A stretch of 64,000 nucleotides of DNA from Bradyrhizobium sp. Tv2a-2 (GTDB lineage: Bacteria; Pseudomonadota; Alphaproteobacteria; Rhizobiales; Xanthobacteraceae), in the NCBI RefSeq assembly GCF_000472425.1, contig NZ_AXAI01000002.1, positions 1,265-65,264 of the forward strand, given 5' to 3'. The notes below the pieces were generated by a model. It was given only the letters and a program-made list of their open reading frames with translations, searched no databases and was not told the DNA's origin. Below are positions 54,790 to 64,000 of this stretch, piece by piece. The position numbers and the translations under genes are program-made. Position 1 is the stretch's first letter. The number at the start of each line of letters is the position of its first letter.

Positions 54790-55668
54790 CTAAAGGCCGT
54801 TTTCTCTGAGCCAGACGGCGATGGCTCGGCCGATGTCGGCTCCGGAATCTTCCTGGATGAAATGACGTCCGGAGACCGTGACTTCGGTCTGGTTTTTCCA
54901 GCTTCGGCAGAATTCGCGTGGTAGACGGGTCAGGATTGTGCCGGGCTCGGCATTCACGAACAGCTTGGGCACGTCGTTCTCCGACATCCAATTGGCGTAG
55001 CTGTCCGCGATTGCGACGACGTCGGCTGGTGTTCCCGCGATCGGGATCTCGCGCGGCCATGTCAAGGTCGGCCAGCGGTCAGCGCTGTTGAGAAACGGTC
55101 GGCGATATTCCGCCATTTCAGGATCTGACAGCTTTCGCAGCACCAGATCCGGAAGAACTCGCTCGATAAACATGTTCTGATTGAAGATGAGCTCTTCGCC
55201 CTCGTTCGATCGTAGTGCCTCAAGCACTGGACGGAGCTTGCTCGCCCCATCGGCCGGTGTGAACGGGCGGACGATGGTCTCCATATAGACGATGCCGCGC
55301 GCGCGATCGCGATGGTGATTGGCCCAATCGAAGCCGAGCGAACCGCCCCAGTCATGAACGACGAGCAGAACCTTTTCGTGCAGACCGATCACCGCATCGA
55401 TAAAGGCCCAGAGATGATAGCGGTGCGTCGTAAACCGGTAGGTATCCGGCCGCACATCCGGCAGTTTTTCAGAGTCGCCCATCCCGATCAGGTCCGGCGC
55501 AATCAGACGGCCTCGCCCCTCGAGCGGCGGCATGACGTTTCGCCAGATATAGGACGATGTCGGGTTGCCATGCAGGAACAGGATCGGAGCGCCTGTACCC
55601 TGCTCGTGATAGGCCATGTCATGACCGAGCGCTCTGACAGTCTTCTTCTCAAGCGGTTGTTGGGACAT
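54790..55668 (-). CDS. Haloalkane dehalogenase, subfamily II-like
   Basis: The enzyme hydrolyses carbon-halogen bonds of haloalkanes to alcohols. It has 292 residues in the alpha/beta-hydrolase fold. The catalytic set is complete: nucleophile Asp106 with halide-binding Trp107 in VVHDWGGSLG, halide-binding Asn35 in HGNPTSS, acid Glu130 in VYMETIVRP and base His269 in GRHFIQEDS. The Asn/Trp pair and Glu acid mark subfamily II, like known enzymes of Bradyrhizobium. The run FIERVLPDLVLRKLSDPEMA is also typical. It lies in an operon with a flavin reductase and two small proteins. Confidence 0.88.
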   Translation of the reverse strand: MSQQPLEKKTVRALGHDMAYHEQGTGAPILFLHGNPTSSYIWRNVMPPLEGRGRLIAPDLIGMGDSEKLPDVRPDTYRFTTHRYHLWAFIDAVIGLHEKVLLVVHDWGGSLGFDWANHHRDRARGIVYMETIVRPFTPADGASKLRPVLEALRSNEGEELIFNQNMFIERVLPDLVLRKLSDPEMAEYRRPFLNSADRWPTLTWPREIPIAGTPADVVAIADSYANWMSENDVPKLFVNAEPGTILTRLPREFCRSWKNQTEVTVSGRHFIQEDSGADIGRAIAVWLRENGL

Positions 55669-55733
55669 GTCTGGCTACTGACGGCCCTCGCGGCTCACCG
55701 AATTCTTGGGTGTTGGACTACAGATCAACGGGA

Positions 55734-56474
55734 TCAGGCGGCGGCGCGGAAAAATTTGAAATCGTTGAGGTCGACCGAAATAAGCGACCGGTCCTTCAGC
55801 GGCGCCCTGTCAGGGCCACGGGCATAAATGCGGCGTCTTGTCGGGAATACGAAGCCATCGAACGTCTGACGGTCATAGATATAGTGCGCGATAACTATGT
55901 TCTGCCGGACATCGACAGTGTAGTCTTGCCGGCGCATCAGGCCTTTGCTGTCGAAATAGTGGGTCTGCTGCTTCGAATGCGATGGGTATGAATCGGGATA
56001 GGTGACCTTCAGCGCACGCCACGTTTCGCCCTCTTCGCCCCAGGGCTCAACTTCCTCGCACTTCACACCATCCTCCAGAAACGAATAGGGCAGGGTGAAG
56101 TACATCCATAGCGCATAACCGACAAAGTAAAGCACCTGGGGTGCAGTCCACGGGTCTCCCAGGGCCACCGTCCTCAACGTGTCACGAGGATTATCAAGTG
56201 CTTCGATAGGGCGGCCATCGGACGACTCGACGATGGTCCGATGTGGACGGTAAATGCCCTTCTGCCCGAGCGCCACAAACGGTTCCACAACTACTTTCTG
56301 CTCGGTTGTATCCACCAGTATCTGCATCGGCAGCGCCGCGAAGGCGTCTCCGACCGGTCCCCTTTGCGCGAAACTGGGCCCCGAGGCGCGAAAAGCCGCG
56401 GAGATCTGCCGTACCTGCTTCCATCGTTCGAGCCCGCCATGGGCATCGATGGTCATCTTGACGAGGTCATGCAT
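55734..56474 (-). CDS. Conserved hypothetical protein
   Basis: The product is a 246-residue protein without signal peptide: TIDAHGGLERWKQVRQISAA opens it, followed by QILVDTTEQKVVVEPF, PWTAPQVLYFVGYALWMYFT and THYFDSKGLMRRQDYTVDV. The beta-rich repeat pattern with an N-terminal HGGLERW helix recalls lipoprotein-localisation-like folds used by small secreted proteins. Family name not known. It sits between the YciI-like gene and the dehalogenase in the same direction. Confidence 0.75.
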   Translation of the reverse strand: MHDLVKMTIDAHGGLERWKQVRQISAAFRASGPSFAQRGPVGDAFAALPMQILVDTTEQKVVVEPFVALGQKGIYRPHRTIVESSDGRPIEALDNPRDTLRTVALGDPWTAPQVLYFVGYALWMYFTLPYSFLEDGVKCEEVEPWGEEGETWRALKVTYPDSYPSHSKQQTHYFDSKGLMRRQDYTVDVRQNIVIAHYIYDRQTFDGFVFPTRRRIYARGPDRAPLKDRSLISVDLNDFKFFRAAA

Positions 56475-56586
56475 GTGTCGTGTCCTTTCCCGCGCAAAGA
56501 CGGCGCGGACGATCCGTTGAAAAGCTGCCCCTGCGGCGCCGTCGATGAAAATGACGGGCTTCGGAATTTTGACGAAGCTCCGGTGC

Positions 56587-56880
56587 TTACTTGCCCTGGA
56601 TCAACAGGCCCAGCGGCGCGAGCGGGCCGACCGGCATGAGATCGTATTTCGCGAAGCCGCCCGTCACGAGCGGCAGCGTATCCAGCTCCGCCTTTGCCTG
56701 ATCGACCGATTCGACGTTCATGAGAAAGATCACGCCCGGCGCGTCTTGGCGGTACCAGAACTGCTCGATCTTGCCGTCAAGATAGTGCTTGAGGGTAGCT
56801 GGCACTTCCCTCGGCATGACCTCCTTCCGCTCGTCATCCGATACAGGCTTAACGATCGATCCAATCGCGATGATCTTCAT
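56587..56880 (-). CDS. YciI/muconolactone-isomerase-like small protein
   Basis: The product has 97 residues in a ferredoxin-like fold: MKIIAIGSIVKPVSDDERKE, then HYLDGKIEQFWYRQDAPGV, LMNVESVDQAKAELDTLP and FAKYDLMPVGPLAPL. The pattern is that of dimeric alpha/beta-barrel proteins. GAGGAGA lies upstream of the start at 56880. It is the first gene of the leftward operon, 103 bases from the divergent regulator. An exported paralogue ends the same operon (53726). Confidence 0.78.
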   Translation of the reverse strand: MKIIAIGSIVKPVSDDERKEVMPREVPATLKHYLDGKIEQFWYRQDAPGVIFLMNVESVDQAKAELDTLPLVTGGFAKYDLMPVGPLAPLGLLIQGK

Positions 56881-56983
56881 GGTTGTTCTCCTCGTCAAAA
56901 CGTCGTGTTCGAGGATGAGAAATCTAAGCGGCGTCCCCAAATTCGCTATCGTCGCAAACGCCAACTTCGAGGTTATTCACGCC

Positions 56984-57949
56984 ATGCGCATTGCTGTGCT
57001 CGCTCTGGAAGGGCTGTTCGATTCGGGACTCGCGTTAACGCTGGACGTGTTTGCGACTGCTAACCTGCTTGCAGCCAGGTTGATGAACGGAACACCCCGT
57101 TTCGACCTGACGATTGTCGGCGTTCGACGGAAGGTCCGATCCGGCCACGGCCTCGCAATACCCGTGAAAGCCATCGCGCCAGATCTCAAGCCGGACTGGG
57201 TGGTCGTCCCGCCCCTGAAGGCTACGCGACCGGAAACTTTGATACCCGTTCTCGACCGGCCGGATGTGGGTCGGGCCAAAGCGCAGCTACGGAGATGGCA
57301 TGCCGAAGGTGTGCCGATCGGCGCTTCGTGTATGGGCTCATTCCTACTCGCGGACGCCGGACTTCTCGATCATCAGCAAGCAACGACAACATGGTGGCTC
57401 GCACCGCTGTTTCGGCAACGCTATCCGAATGTCTCGCTCGACGAGAGCCGTATGCTCGTGCCGTCAGACGTGGGCGTCACCGCAGGTGCCGCGATGGGAC
57501 ATCTCGATCTCGCTTTGTGGCTTGTCCGCAAGGCCAGCCCGGAACTGGCGACCCTCGTCTCGCGCTATCTCCTAGCTGACATCCGCTCGTCGCAAGCGGT
57601 CTACATCATCCCTAACCACTTGGCACAATCAGATCCTCTCATCCTTCGCTTCGAGCAATGGGCACGGCAACATCTCCAGGACGGGTTTTCGCTGCAGGTG
57701 GCCGCCAAGGCACTGGCGACGAGCGCGCGGTCGTTGCAACGCCACTGCCAAGCCGTACTCGGCAAATCACCGCTCGCCTATTTCCAGGACCTGCGGGTCG
57801 AACGCGCGCAATCTCTTCTTCACGGCAGCGGCCTCGACGTCGACGCTATCGCGGCCGAGGTCGGTTACGTCGACGGAGCCACCTTGCGAACACTCTTGCG
57901 TGAGCGCTTGGGACGGGGAGTGCGCGATCTTCGTGCCGAGCTGCGCTGA
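56984..57949 (+). CDS. GlxA-type AraC family regulator (DJ-1/PfpI plus HTH)
   Basis: The product has 321 residues. The N-terminal DJ-1/PfpI-like sensor domain runs to about residue 190 and contains IGASCMGSFLLADAGLLD (the nucleophile-elbow Cys) and VTAGAAMGHLDLALWLV. The C-terminal AraC HTH spans about 215-320 (FSLQVAAKALATSARSLQRH, then LDVDAIAAEVGYVDGATLRT). It is divergent from the operon 56880-53726 and is the natural candidate to control it. The ligand is unknown. Confidence 0.88.
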   Translation: MRIAVLALEGLFDSGLALTLDVFATANLLAARLMNGTPRFDLTIVGVRRKVRSGHGLAIPVKAIAPDLKPDWVVVPPLKATRPETLIPVLDRPDVGRAKAQLRRWHAEGVPIGASCMGSFLLADAGLLDHQQATTTWWLAPLFRQRYPNVSLDESRMLVPSDVGVTAGAAMGHLDLALWLVRKASPELATLVSRYLLADIRSSQAVYIIPNHLAQSDPLILRFEQWARQHLQDGFSLQVAAKALATSARSLQRHCQAVLGKSPLAYFQDLRVERAQSLLHGSGLDVDAIAAEVGYVDGATLRTLLRERLGRGVRDLRAELR

Positions 57950-58330
57950 GGGCCGCCGGGCGTACTGGTCCAACGGAACTCGTTTGAAGTCGATGCCGGT
58001 TCGCTGAGCGCCCTCGTCGAGCGCTCTCATGGCCTCGCGCCGGCCAACGGTCCACAGCGGCAGGTCCGATTGGCGCAAATGACATTAAAATTGGCAGTTG
58101 CGAAGATACGAAATGCCCCGTCCAGGCTCTACAAGAGCTTGGTCGCCAACTAGGGCTCGTTGTTGCCGTCATCGCGTGGCTCGCCGCACGCAGCATAGAT
58201 GCCGCCGACGAAAGCAACAGCGAAGGACATGCCCGAGCGGCACCTTCGCATGGTGCGCCAATGTCGCGCGCACCTGCGGCGCCCGCTCGCGTCCGACATC
58301 GTCCGTCGCCGGTCAAAGAGAGAAGCCAAA
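57950..58330. other. Intergenic region without a supported gene
   Basis: The 381 bases between the regulator and the carboxymuconolactone-decarboxylase-like gene contain only weak frames. The end holds AGAGAG, a possible ribosome site for 58331. Confidence 0.35.
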
Positions 58331-58678
58331 ATGCATATGATCGATTGGAATACCTATCGTGGGCAGGTTACCGCTGGTGTCGGTGGTCTTGCCAGGCTCA
58401 GTCCCGACACCGTGAAGGGCTATGGTCAGCTCGGACAGGCGAACGCCCGCACTGGCAGCCTCGGCGCCAAAATGCACGAGCTGATCGCGTTGGCTGTCGC
58501 AATCAGCCTGCGTTGCGACGGGTGCATCGCCACACACACCGCCGAGGCGAAAAAGGCTGGCGCGACCAAGCAGGAGATAGCAGAAGCTCTCGGCGTTGCC
58601 GTCAGCGTGAATGCGGGTGCGGCGATCGTCTATTCAGCCCGCGCCCTCGACGCACTGGATGCGTTGAACGAAAGCTGA
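58331..58678 (+). CDS. Carboxymuconolactone decarboxylase / AhpD-like protein
   Basis: The product has 115 residues with the AhpD-type helical core: ALAVAISLRCDGCIATHTAE carries the CxxC redox pair and the nearby His, then KKAGATKQEIAEALGVAVSV. Such proteins act as peroxidase partners or decarboxylases. ATGs at 58331 and 58337 are both possible. It precedes the SDR gene by about 90 bases. Confidence 0.88.
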   Translation: MHMIDWNTYRGQVTAGVGGLARLSPDTVKGYGQLGQANARTGSLGAKMHELIALAVAISLRCDGCIATHTAEAKKAGATKQEIAEALGVAVSVNAGAAIVYSARALDALDALNES

Positions 58679-58767
58679 AGAGCCTGTCGACCGTCGCCAC
58701 GTTGTGCAACTTGGAATTCCCCGGCCCGGACCTCGCGCGCGCCGCCTAATCATACGGAGATCCTCAC

Positions 58768-59571
58768 GTGACTGAGCTCACCAAAGGCGTCGCTCTCATC
58801 ACCGGCGCTTCCGCCGGGATCGGTGCCACTTACGCCGATCGTTTGGCGCGACGGGGTTACGACCTAATTCTGGTCGCGCGCCGTGCCGACCGCCTGCAAG
58901 AAATTGCCGAGCGCATTACCGGCGCGACGCGCCGCAAGGTCGAAACTGTAGTCGCCGATCTCAGTGACCGCACCGATCTCAGCCGAATCGAGGACATCCT
59001 GCGTAACGATGTGCGGATCTCCCTGCTGGTCAATAACGCCGGCCTCGGCCCCGTCGCGCCGCTGCTAGATTCCAATGTCGAAGCGATGAGTAATGTCATC
59101 GCTGTAAACATCGATGCCCTGATGCGCCTCACCTACGCCGTGGCGCCGAAGTTCGTGGAACGCGGCGCCGGTTCGATCATCAACATGTCGTCTGGCGTGG
59201 CGATCGGCACCGAATTCCTGAACGGCGTCTACAGCGCCTCCAAAGCATTCGTGCTGGCCTTCAGCCAATCGCTGAAGCACGAGCTGGCAGACAAGGGTGT
59301 CCGCATTCAGGTGGTGGTGCCCGGTGTGGTCGCGACCGAGAGCTGGGCCAACAACGGCATGCCGGTGGAAAACCTGCCAAAGGAGATGGTGATGTCGGCC
59401 GACGCCATGGTCGATGCGGCTTTAGCTGGCTTCGATCAGGGCGAATTCGCCACCGCTCCCTCTCTGCCCGACAAGGCGCAATGGGACGCGTTTGACCAAG
59501 CCCGTCAGGCGATGTTCCAGAACCTGTCGCGCTCTGCTCCGGCCGCGCGCTACGGCACAACGTCCGCCTGA
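58768..59571 (+). CDS. Short-chain dehydrogenase/reductase
   Basis: The product has 267 residues. The NAD(P)-binding TGASAGIGATYADRLARRG (residues about 12-30), the LVNNAGLG motif, the catalytic Ser in INMSSGVA and YSASK (Tyr and Lys) are all present, so it is a complete classical SDR. VARR after the second strand suggests NADP. A GTG start with GGAGA upstream is used. Substrate unknown; it follows the AhpD-like gene and precedes an MBL-fold gene. Confidence 0.92.
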   Translation: MTELTKGVALITGASAGIGATYADRLARRGYDLILVARRADRLQEIAERITGATRRKVETVVADLSDRTDLSRIEDILRNDVRISLLVNNAGLGPVAPLLDSNVEAMSNVIAVNIDALMRLTYAVAPKFVERGAGSIINMSSGVAIGTEFLNGVYSASKAFVLAFSQSLKHELADKGVRIQVVVPGVVATESWANNGMPVENLPKEMVMSADAMVDAALAGFDQGEFATAPSLPDKAQWDAFDQARQAMFQNLSRSAPAARYGTTSA

Positions 59572-59637
59572 CGACTGCGAGCTGCTGGCGAGCATGTGGA
59601 AATCAGGACCTGGAAACGACGACACTAGGAGGCGGAT

Positions 59638-60606
59638 ATGATCGAGCCAGTCGATAGCCTGGAGATTACGGTTATCGTCGATAACGTTACCGATAACCTT
59701 TCATCCAATCCAAAGTACGTGGAAACAGAGGCCGCTGGAGCCTGGCGGCGCGGAATGAAATGGCTCGGCGGAAAATGTCTTTGCTGCGCCGCTCACGGCT
59801 TGTCCTGTCTGATTACAGCCCGCATTGGCGACACGTCGCACTCACTTCTCTTTGATACAGGACCCGACGAGTGGGTGTTCGAACGGAACGTCGTCCGGCT
59901 TGGCCTCGATCTCGGGACGATTGGCGCGATGATGCTTTCACATGGACATTGGGATCATGCAGCAGCGATGCCAAGGGCATTGCAGATGATCACGTTGGCA
60001 AACGGGGGAAAGCCTGTCCCAACTTACATGCATCCTGAGATGTTCGCATCCCGAGCGATCATGAATTCGGTAGGCCGCATGCTGCCCGTGGAAGATATTC
60101 CAAGCCAGCAGATGCTTGCCGGCAACGGTGCACAGTTAATCGTCACAAGAGATGAACAGTCGGTTCTATCGAATTCATTCTACCTGAGCGGTGAGATCCC
60201 GCGTGTCACAAGTTTCGAGCGGGGTATGCCTGGCCAACATAGGCTTGGCGCTAACGGAAAATGGGAGTTGGACGAACTCTTAGCGGACGAGCGGTTCGTT
60301 GCTGTGCATATCGCCAATAAGGGCTTGTTTGTGTTTACGGCCTGTTCGCACGCAGGTCTCATCAACGTATTGACCCATGCAGGAAGTCGCTTCCCCGACG
60401 TTCCGATCTACGGCGTACTGGGCGGCTTCCATTTGTCGGGTACAACAGAAGGTATCATTCCAGACACTGTCGAAGCGCTTGAACATTTCAATCTTGGTTT
60501 GATCGCTGCAGCGCATTGCACTGGTTGGCGGGCAATCGGCGCACTGGCAACACGGTTCAAGGATCGAGTCGTACCATCAGCGGTCGGGAAGCGTTTCCTT
60601 CTTTAA
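59638..60606 (+). CDS. Metallo-beta-lactamase-fold hydrolase
   Basis: The product has 322 residues. The metal-binding signature is MLSHGHWDHAAA (about residue 100), followed by FTACSHAGLINVL, GVLGGFHLSG and AAHCTGW, the set seen in the MBL subfamily that includes the dihydropterin ribofuranosyl-aminobenzene phosphate synthase-like proteins. The opening LEITVIVDNVTDNL is typical of that subfamily too. AGGAGG lies upstream of the ATG. The exact reaction is not known. Confidence 0.88.
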   Translation: MIEPVDSLEITVIVDNVTDNLSSNPKYVETEAAGAWRRGMKWLGGKCLCCAAHGLSCLITARIGDTSHSLLFDTGPDEWVFERNVVRLGLDLGTIGAMMLSHGHWDHAAAMPRALQMITLANGGKPVPTYMHPEMFASRAIMNSVGRMLPVEDIPSQQMLAGNGAQLIVTRDEQSVLSNSFYLSGEIPRVTSFERGMPGQHRLGANGKWELDELLADERFVAVHIANKGLFVFTACSHAGLINVLTHAGSRFPDVPIYGVLGGFHLSGTTEGIIPDTVEALEHFNLGLIAAAHCTGWRAIGALATRFKDRVVPSAVGKRFLL

Positions 60607-60777
60607 ATCCGTGCTTGTTCACTCACGAACGGTGTGAAATTTGGTCACGGCGCTCCTGAATGGTCGCATGGTCCCCTTCACCTTCACGGCAACGACGCAA
60701 CGAGACGGTGCAGATCCTGCTCAGCTTGGCGCTTGGGCTGGCCTGTCGGGGGCAATGCGGAAACCGAGGTTGCCAAG

Positions 60778-61476
60778 TTGCGCAAGACACACGTCGTTCT
60801 CGACAATGCGATATGGTCCTCTCTTACGACTCGGCATTCTAACTTCGCCGAAGGTAACGGACGGGCTTGTCGTTATCCAGTTGAAGTGTCGCCACTCGGC
60901 GCGGTCGCGGATGCGTCCGATGCGAGCTTGGAGGCCCTTGCCTCGCTGCTTCGGCCGAATGAGGAAATTGCCCTGGGCAGCCCGACTGAACTCTTGTCGG
61001 TCGGTGGCCTTGAGGCGTTTGTGCGTATGACACTGAGACAGATGGTAAGATCATCTCTTAGCCGTCCAACTGCGACACAAAATGTGATCCGACTAGGCCT
61101 CGCCGATGTGGCCGACATGCTCGCCTTAATCGAAATCGCAAAGCCCGGCCCGTTTCGTAGCCGAACACCCGAGTTGGGCCAATATTTCGGGATCCGAGTG
61201 GACGGGCGCCTTGTGGCAATGGCGGGGGAGCGTCTGCGCCCCATCGGATATACAGAGATAAGTGCCGTGTGTACTCACCCTCACTATCGAGGGCGAGGAT
61301 ATGCACGTGCACTACTAGAGACACTCGTGCGAAGCGTCATCGACCGGGGCGATGTGCCTTTCTTGCATGTGGAAAAACATAATCAAGCGGCATCCCTTTA
61401 CGAGAAACTTGGCTTCTCGGTACGGCAAACGATCCACCTTGTTGGTCTGAGGAAACCACAAGCTCCCGCCCCATAG
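60778..61476 (+). CDS. GNAT family N-acetyltransferase
   Basis: Homology-like sequence begins at LDNAIWSSLTTRHSNFAEG and runs to the end. Acetyl-CoA-binding motif A is VCTHPHYRGRGYARALLETL, and motif B includes HVEKHNQAASLYEKLGF. The start is uncertain: the in-frame TTG at 60778 is nearest to the conserved part (232 residues), while a GTG at 60634 adds 48 residues without family likeness. FR47-like members of this shape have unknown acceptors. Confidence 0.8.
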   Translation: MRKTHVVLDNAIWSSLTTRHSNFAEGNGRACRYPVEVSPLGAVADASDASLEALASLLRPNEEIALGSPTELLSVGGLEAFVRMTLRQMVRSSLSRPTATQNVIRLGLADVADMLALIEIAKPGPFRSRTPELGQYFGIRVDGRLVAMAGERLRPIGYTEISAVCTHPHYRGRGYARALLETLVRSVIDRGDVPFLHVEKHNQAASLYEKLGFSVRQTIHLVGLRKPQAPAP

Positions 61477-61748
61477 TGACGACGTCCCGTGCTCCGGGTT
61501 GTAATTTGCGGTAGCTCCTGCTGCTATCTTCTGGTTCCAGACGCAAGCCTGCCGCCACCGAACGAAGCGATTGTAACAACTGGTGCGGGGACCATAAGCT
61601 CTCCGGCAGAGCACGCCATGGCGCGCTTGAACGGAGGACCCAAAAGCTGCCATTGAGCACGCGACGGTCGTTTACACGCCGAGCGCGACGCGTCTTGTTT
61701 GGAAGCAGTGATTGATGACTGCCGAAGCGGAAATGGAACGTGTGTCCT
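61477..61748. other. Convergent intergenic region
   Basis: The 272 bases lie between the stops of the GNAT gene and the RND pump gene. No terminator with a T-run is evident. Confidence 0.3.
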
Positions 61749-64000
61749 TTATGGCTCCCGCTTTGCAACGGAGCGCAACGGCTCACGATAGGCACCGCCG
61801 TCATCGCGAATATCTTCCGACATGTCGGAGACTCCGCCACGGTATCGGCGCACTACGGTATAGAAGGCGGGCGTAAAGAGAAGTCCAAATGCCGTCACGC
61901 CAAGCATTCCGGCGAAGACCGCCGTGCCGAGCGACTGCCGCATCTCGGCACCGGCGCCCGTGGCAACAACCAGCGGCGCCACGCCCATAATGAAAGCCAG
62001 AGACGTCATGAGGATCGGACGAAGGCGGGTACGCGCGGCACTGATCGCAGCTTCGTACAGATCGACACGCTGCTCTTCAGCCTGCCGGGCGAATTCCACG
62101 ATCAGAATGGCGTTCTTCGCCGCCAATCCAACCAGGACGACAAAGCCAATCTGGGCAAGGACGTCGATCGGCATCCCCCGCAGCGACAAGCCGGTGACGG
62201 AGGCCAACAGGCACATCGGGACGATCATGACGACCGCGAGCGGAAGCTTCAAGTTTTCATACTGAGCCGCGAGAACGAGGAAGACAAACAGCGCGGCGGC
62301 GCCGAACACCAAGATGGTCGGCGTTCCCCGAAGCTGCTGCTGGAACGCAATATCAGTCCATTCGAAGCCAATGCCGGGAGGAAGGACCTTCTTCGCCAAC
62401 TTTTCCATGCTCTGAAGCGCGGTGCCGGTCGCAACGCCAGGAGCAGCCGCGCCAATGACATCGGCGGCCGGGAAGAGGTTGTACCGTGGCACCCGGTAGG
62501 GCACATTCTTGTACGATAGTCCGGCGACCGTACCGATCGGCACCATGTCGCCGAAGGCATTGCGTGCCTTCAGGCGAGCGATATCTTCAGGATCGCGCCT
62601 AAATCTTCCATCGGCTTGCGCAATGACCTGGTAGGTTCGGCCGAGATAGTTGAAGTCGTTGACGTATTGGGAGCCGAGGTAGACCTGGAGTGTCGAGAAC
62701 ACCTCTGTAGGCGTCAGCCCGACTTTCTCCGCCTTCTCGCGGTCAATATCTGCATAGATCGACGGCGACCGCGAGCCAAAAAGCGTGAACACGCCGGCGA
62801 CGTCCGGATCCTTGCTGGCAGCCACGACTAGGCTTTGGGTTGCCTTAGCCAGCGCGTCTGATCCAAGCCCCGCGCGATCCTGCAACATCATTTTGAATCC
62901 GCCGGAATTTCCCATACCCTGGACGGCAGGCGGCGGTATCGTGAGAATGTAGGCGCCCTGAATCACCGAGAGCCTGCGGCGCACATCGGCGAGCACAGTG
63001 TTTGCGGTGACGCCGGCGACGTGGTGGCCATAGAGCGACGGCAATCCAAAGAAGATCGCTCCGGCGTTGGACGCAAAGGTCAATGTTGTCGCATCCAGGC
63101 CCGCAAACGGCGACGCGTGCTCGACCCCCTTCGTGCTCAAGATGATGTCAGTCGCCTTCTTGATGACAGCTTCGGTCCTTTCCAAGGTGGCGCCAGGAGG
63201 AAGCTGAACGACGGTGATGAGATAGCCTTGGTCTTGCTCCGGAATGAAAGCGGTTGGAGTCCGCGCGAACTCGAGTCCTGCGATCGCAATCAGCACAACA
63301 TAGGCGACCAGAACGAGACCCGCGGCATGGACGAGGCGGCGGGTCAGCCTTCCATAGGTCGACGACATCCATTCGAAGCCGCGATTGAACCTTCCGAACG
63401 TCGCATCAAGGACGCGCGCCATTCTCGACGTACCGCCGTGGTGCTCGTTCTGATGGGCCCTGAAAAGAACAGCGCAGAGCGCCGGGCTCAAAGTGAGCGA
63501 AACGAAGCACGAGATCAGCGTCGACGCGGCGATGGTGGCCGCGAATTGACGGAAAAACAGGCCGGAAATCCCTGAAATGAACGCCGATGGCACGAAGACG
63601 GCACACAAGGTCAGCGCGATTGCGACCAGCGCGCCTCCAACCTCATCCATGGTGACGCGCGCGGCCCCGACGGGCGTCATGCCGCGTTCAAGGTTGCGTT
63701 CGACGTTCTCGACCACGACGATGGCGTCATCGACCACGATGCCAACCGCCAGGACCAAGCCGAAAAGCGACAGATTGTTGATCGAAATGCCAAGCGCGAG
63801 GAGAATCGTGAATGTGCCGAACAGCGATACTGGGATCGCGATCACCGGGATAATGGCCGCGCGCCAGCTCTGCAGGAAAAGGAAGACCACGCCGACGACA
63901 AGAAGAATGGCGACAAAGATCGTCATGATCACCTCATCGACGGACTTGCCGACAAAGGTCGTCGGATCGTAGATGATTTTGTAGGCCAATCCCGGCGGAA
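61749..64000 (-). CDS. RND efflux pump inner-membrane subunit (HAE1 type), partial
   Basis: Only the C-terminal roughly 750 residues are in the window; the 5' end lies beyond base 64000. The product is the proton-driven inner-membrane pump of a tripartite efflux system. AVGIVVDDAIVVVENVER holds the two Asp of proton relay, and ALTLCAVFVPSAFISGISG, FIPEQDQGYLITVVQLPPGA and the C-terminal AAKNAILIVEFARQAEE are family segments. Pumps of this type export drugs, dyes or hydrophobic organics. The next genes upstream, likely the fusion protein, are not visible. The partial frame is intact to the edge. Confidence 0.95.
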   Translation of the reverse strand, partial: PPGLAYKIIYDPTTFVGKSVDEVIMTIFVAILLVVGVVFLFLQSWRAAIIPVIAIPVSLFGTFTILLALGISINNLSLFGLVLAVGIVVDDAIVVVENVERNLERGMTPVGAARVTMDEVGGALVAIALTLCAVFVPSAFISGISGLFFRQFAATIAASTLISCFVSLTLSPALCAVLFRAHQNEHHGGTSRMARVLDATFGRFNRGFEWMSSTYGRLTRRLVHAAGLVLVAYVVLIAIAGLEFARTPTAFIPEQDQGYLITVVQLPPGATLERTEAVIKKATDIILSTKGVEHASPFAGLDATTLTFASNAGAIFFGLPSLYGHHVAGVTANTVLADVRRRLSVIQGAYILTIPPPAVQGMGNSGGFKMMLQDRAGLGSDALAKATQSLVVAASKDPDVAGVFTLFGSRSPSIYADIDREKAEKVGLTPTEVFSTLQVYLGSQYVNDFNYLGRTYQVIAQADGRFRRDPEDIARLKARNAFGDMVPIGTVAGLSYKNVPYRVPRYNLFPAADVIGAAAPGVATGTALQSMEKLAKKVLPPGIGFEWTDIAFQQQLRGTPTILVFGAAALFVFLVLAAQYENLKLPLAVVMIVPMCLLASVTGLSLRGMPIDVLAQIGFVVLVGLAAKNAILIVEFARQAEEQRVDLYEAAISAARTRLRPILMTSLAFIMGVAPLVVATGAGAEMRQSLGTAVFAGMLGVTAFGLLFTPAFYTVVRRYRGGVSDMSEDIRDDGGAYREPLRSVAKREP

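Overview
The window reads as chromosomal DNA of a Bradyrhizobium-like alphaproteobacterium. The evidence is high-GC coding, Rhizobiales-type leuA, hut, TRAP and cytochrome oxidase genes, and several dispersed palindromic repeats that I recognise from Bradyrhizobium genomes. I can see one intact tRNA gene (tRNA-Lys, CTT) and no rRNA or CRISPR array.

Left part (1-13.4 kb). A truncated IS110 transposase abuts a small FUSC membrane protein. A three-gene group follows: an unknown soluble protein, an ion-channel-like membrane protein and a broken second FUSC gene. Two maleate-isomerase/Asp-Glu-racemase family genes and a block of dispersed repeats come next. leuA follows, preceded by a leucine-rich leader peptide and an attenuator-like hairpin. 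After it are a LysR regulator, a TRAP transporter (dctP, dctQ, dctM) and a Spy/CpxP-like periplasmic protein with a good terminator.

Middle part (13.4-53.4 kb). This stretch looks like an old integrated island. It starts at tRNA-Lys with an integrase remnant on the tRNA 3' side. It ends at a 22/23-base copy of part of that tRNA, next to a frameshifted VapE-type phage gene. The cargo comprises fructose-1,6-bisphosphate aldolase/phosphatase with a PPi-type phosphofructokinase; small Mth938-like and GYD proteins; a glutamine synthetase and an adenosine-specific kinase; a sugar-type ABC transporter; an aa3-type oxidase operon with two subunit-III-like proteins; DUF2189 and CBS proteins; and a histidine-utilisation regulon (hutC, F, I, U, D, H plus a NitT/TauT-type ABC transporter, an ornithine-cyclodeaminase-like protein and a frameshifted PhnD-like protein). 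Three identical HutC-type operators tie the hut units together. No hutG is present. The last 10 kb holds small or unknown genes, gene fragments and hairpins.

Right part (53.4-64 kb). A GlxA-type AraC regulator lies divergent from a five-gene set that includes a haloalkane dehalogenase and a flavin reductase. It is followed by AhpD-like, short-chain dehydrogenase, metallo-beta-lactamase-fold and GNAT genes. The window ends inside an RND efflux pump gene on the minus strand.
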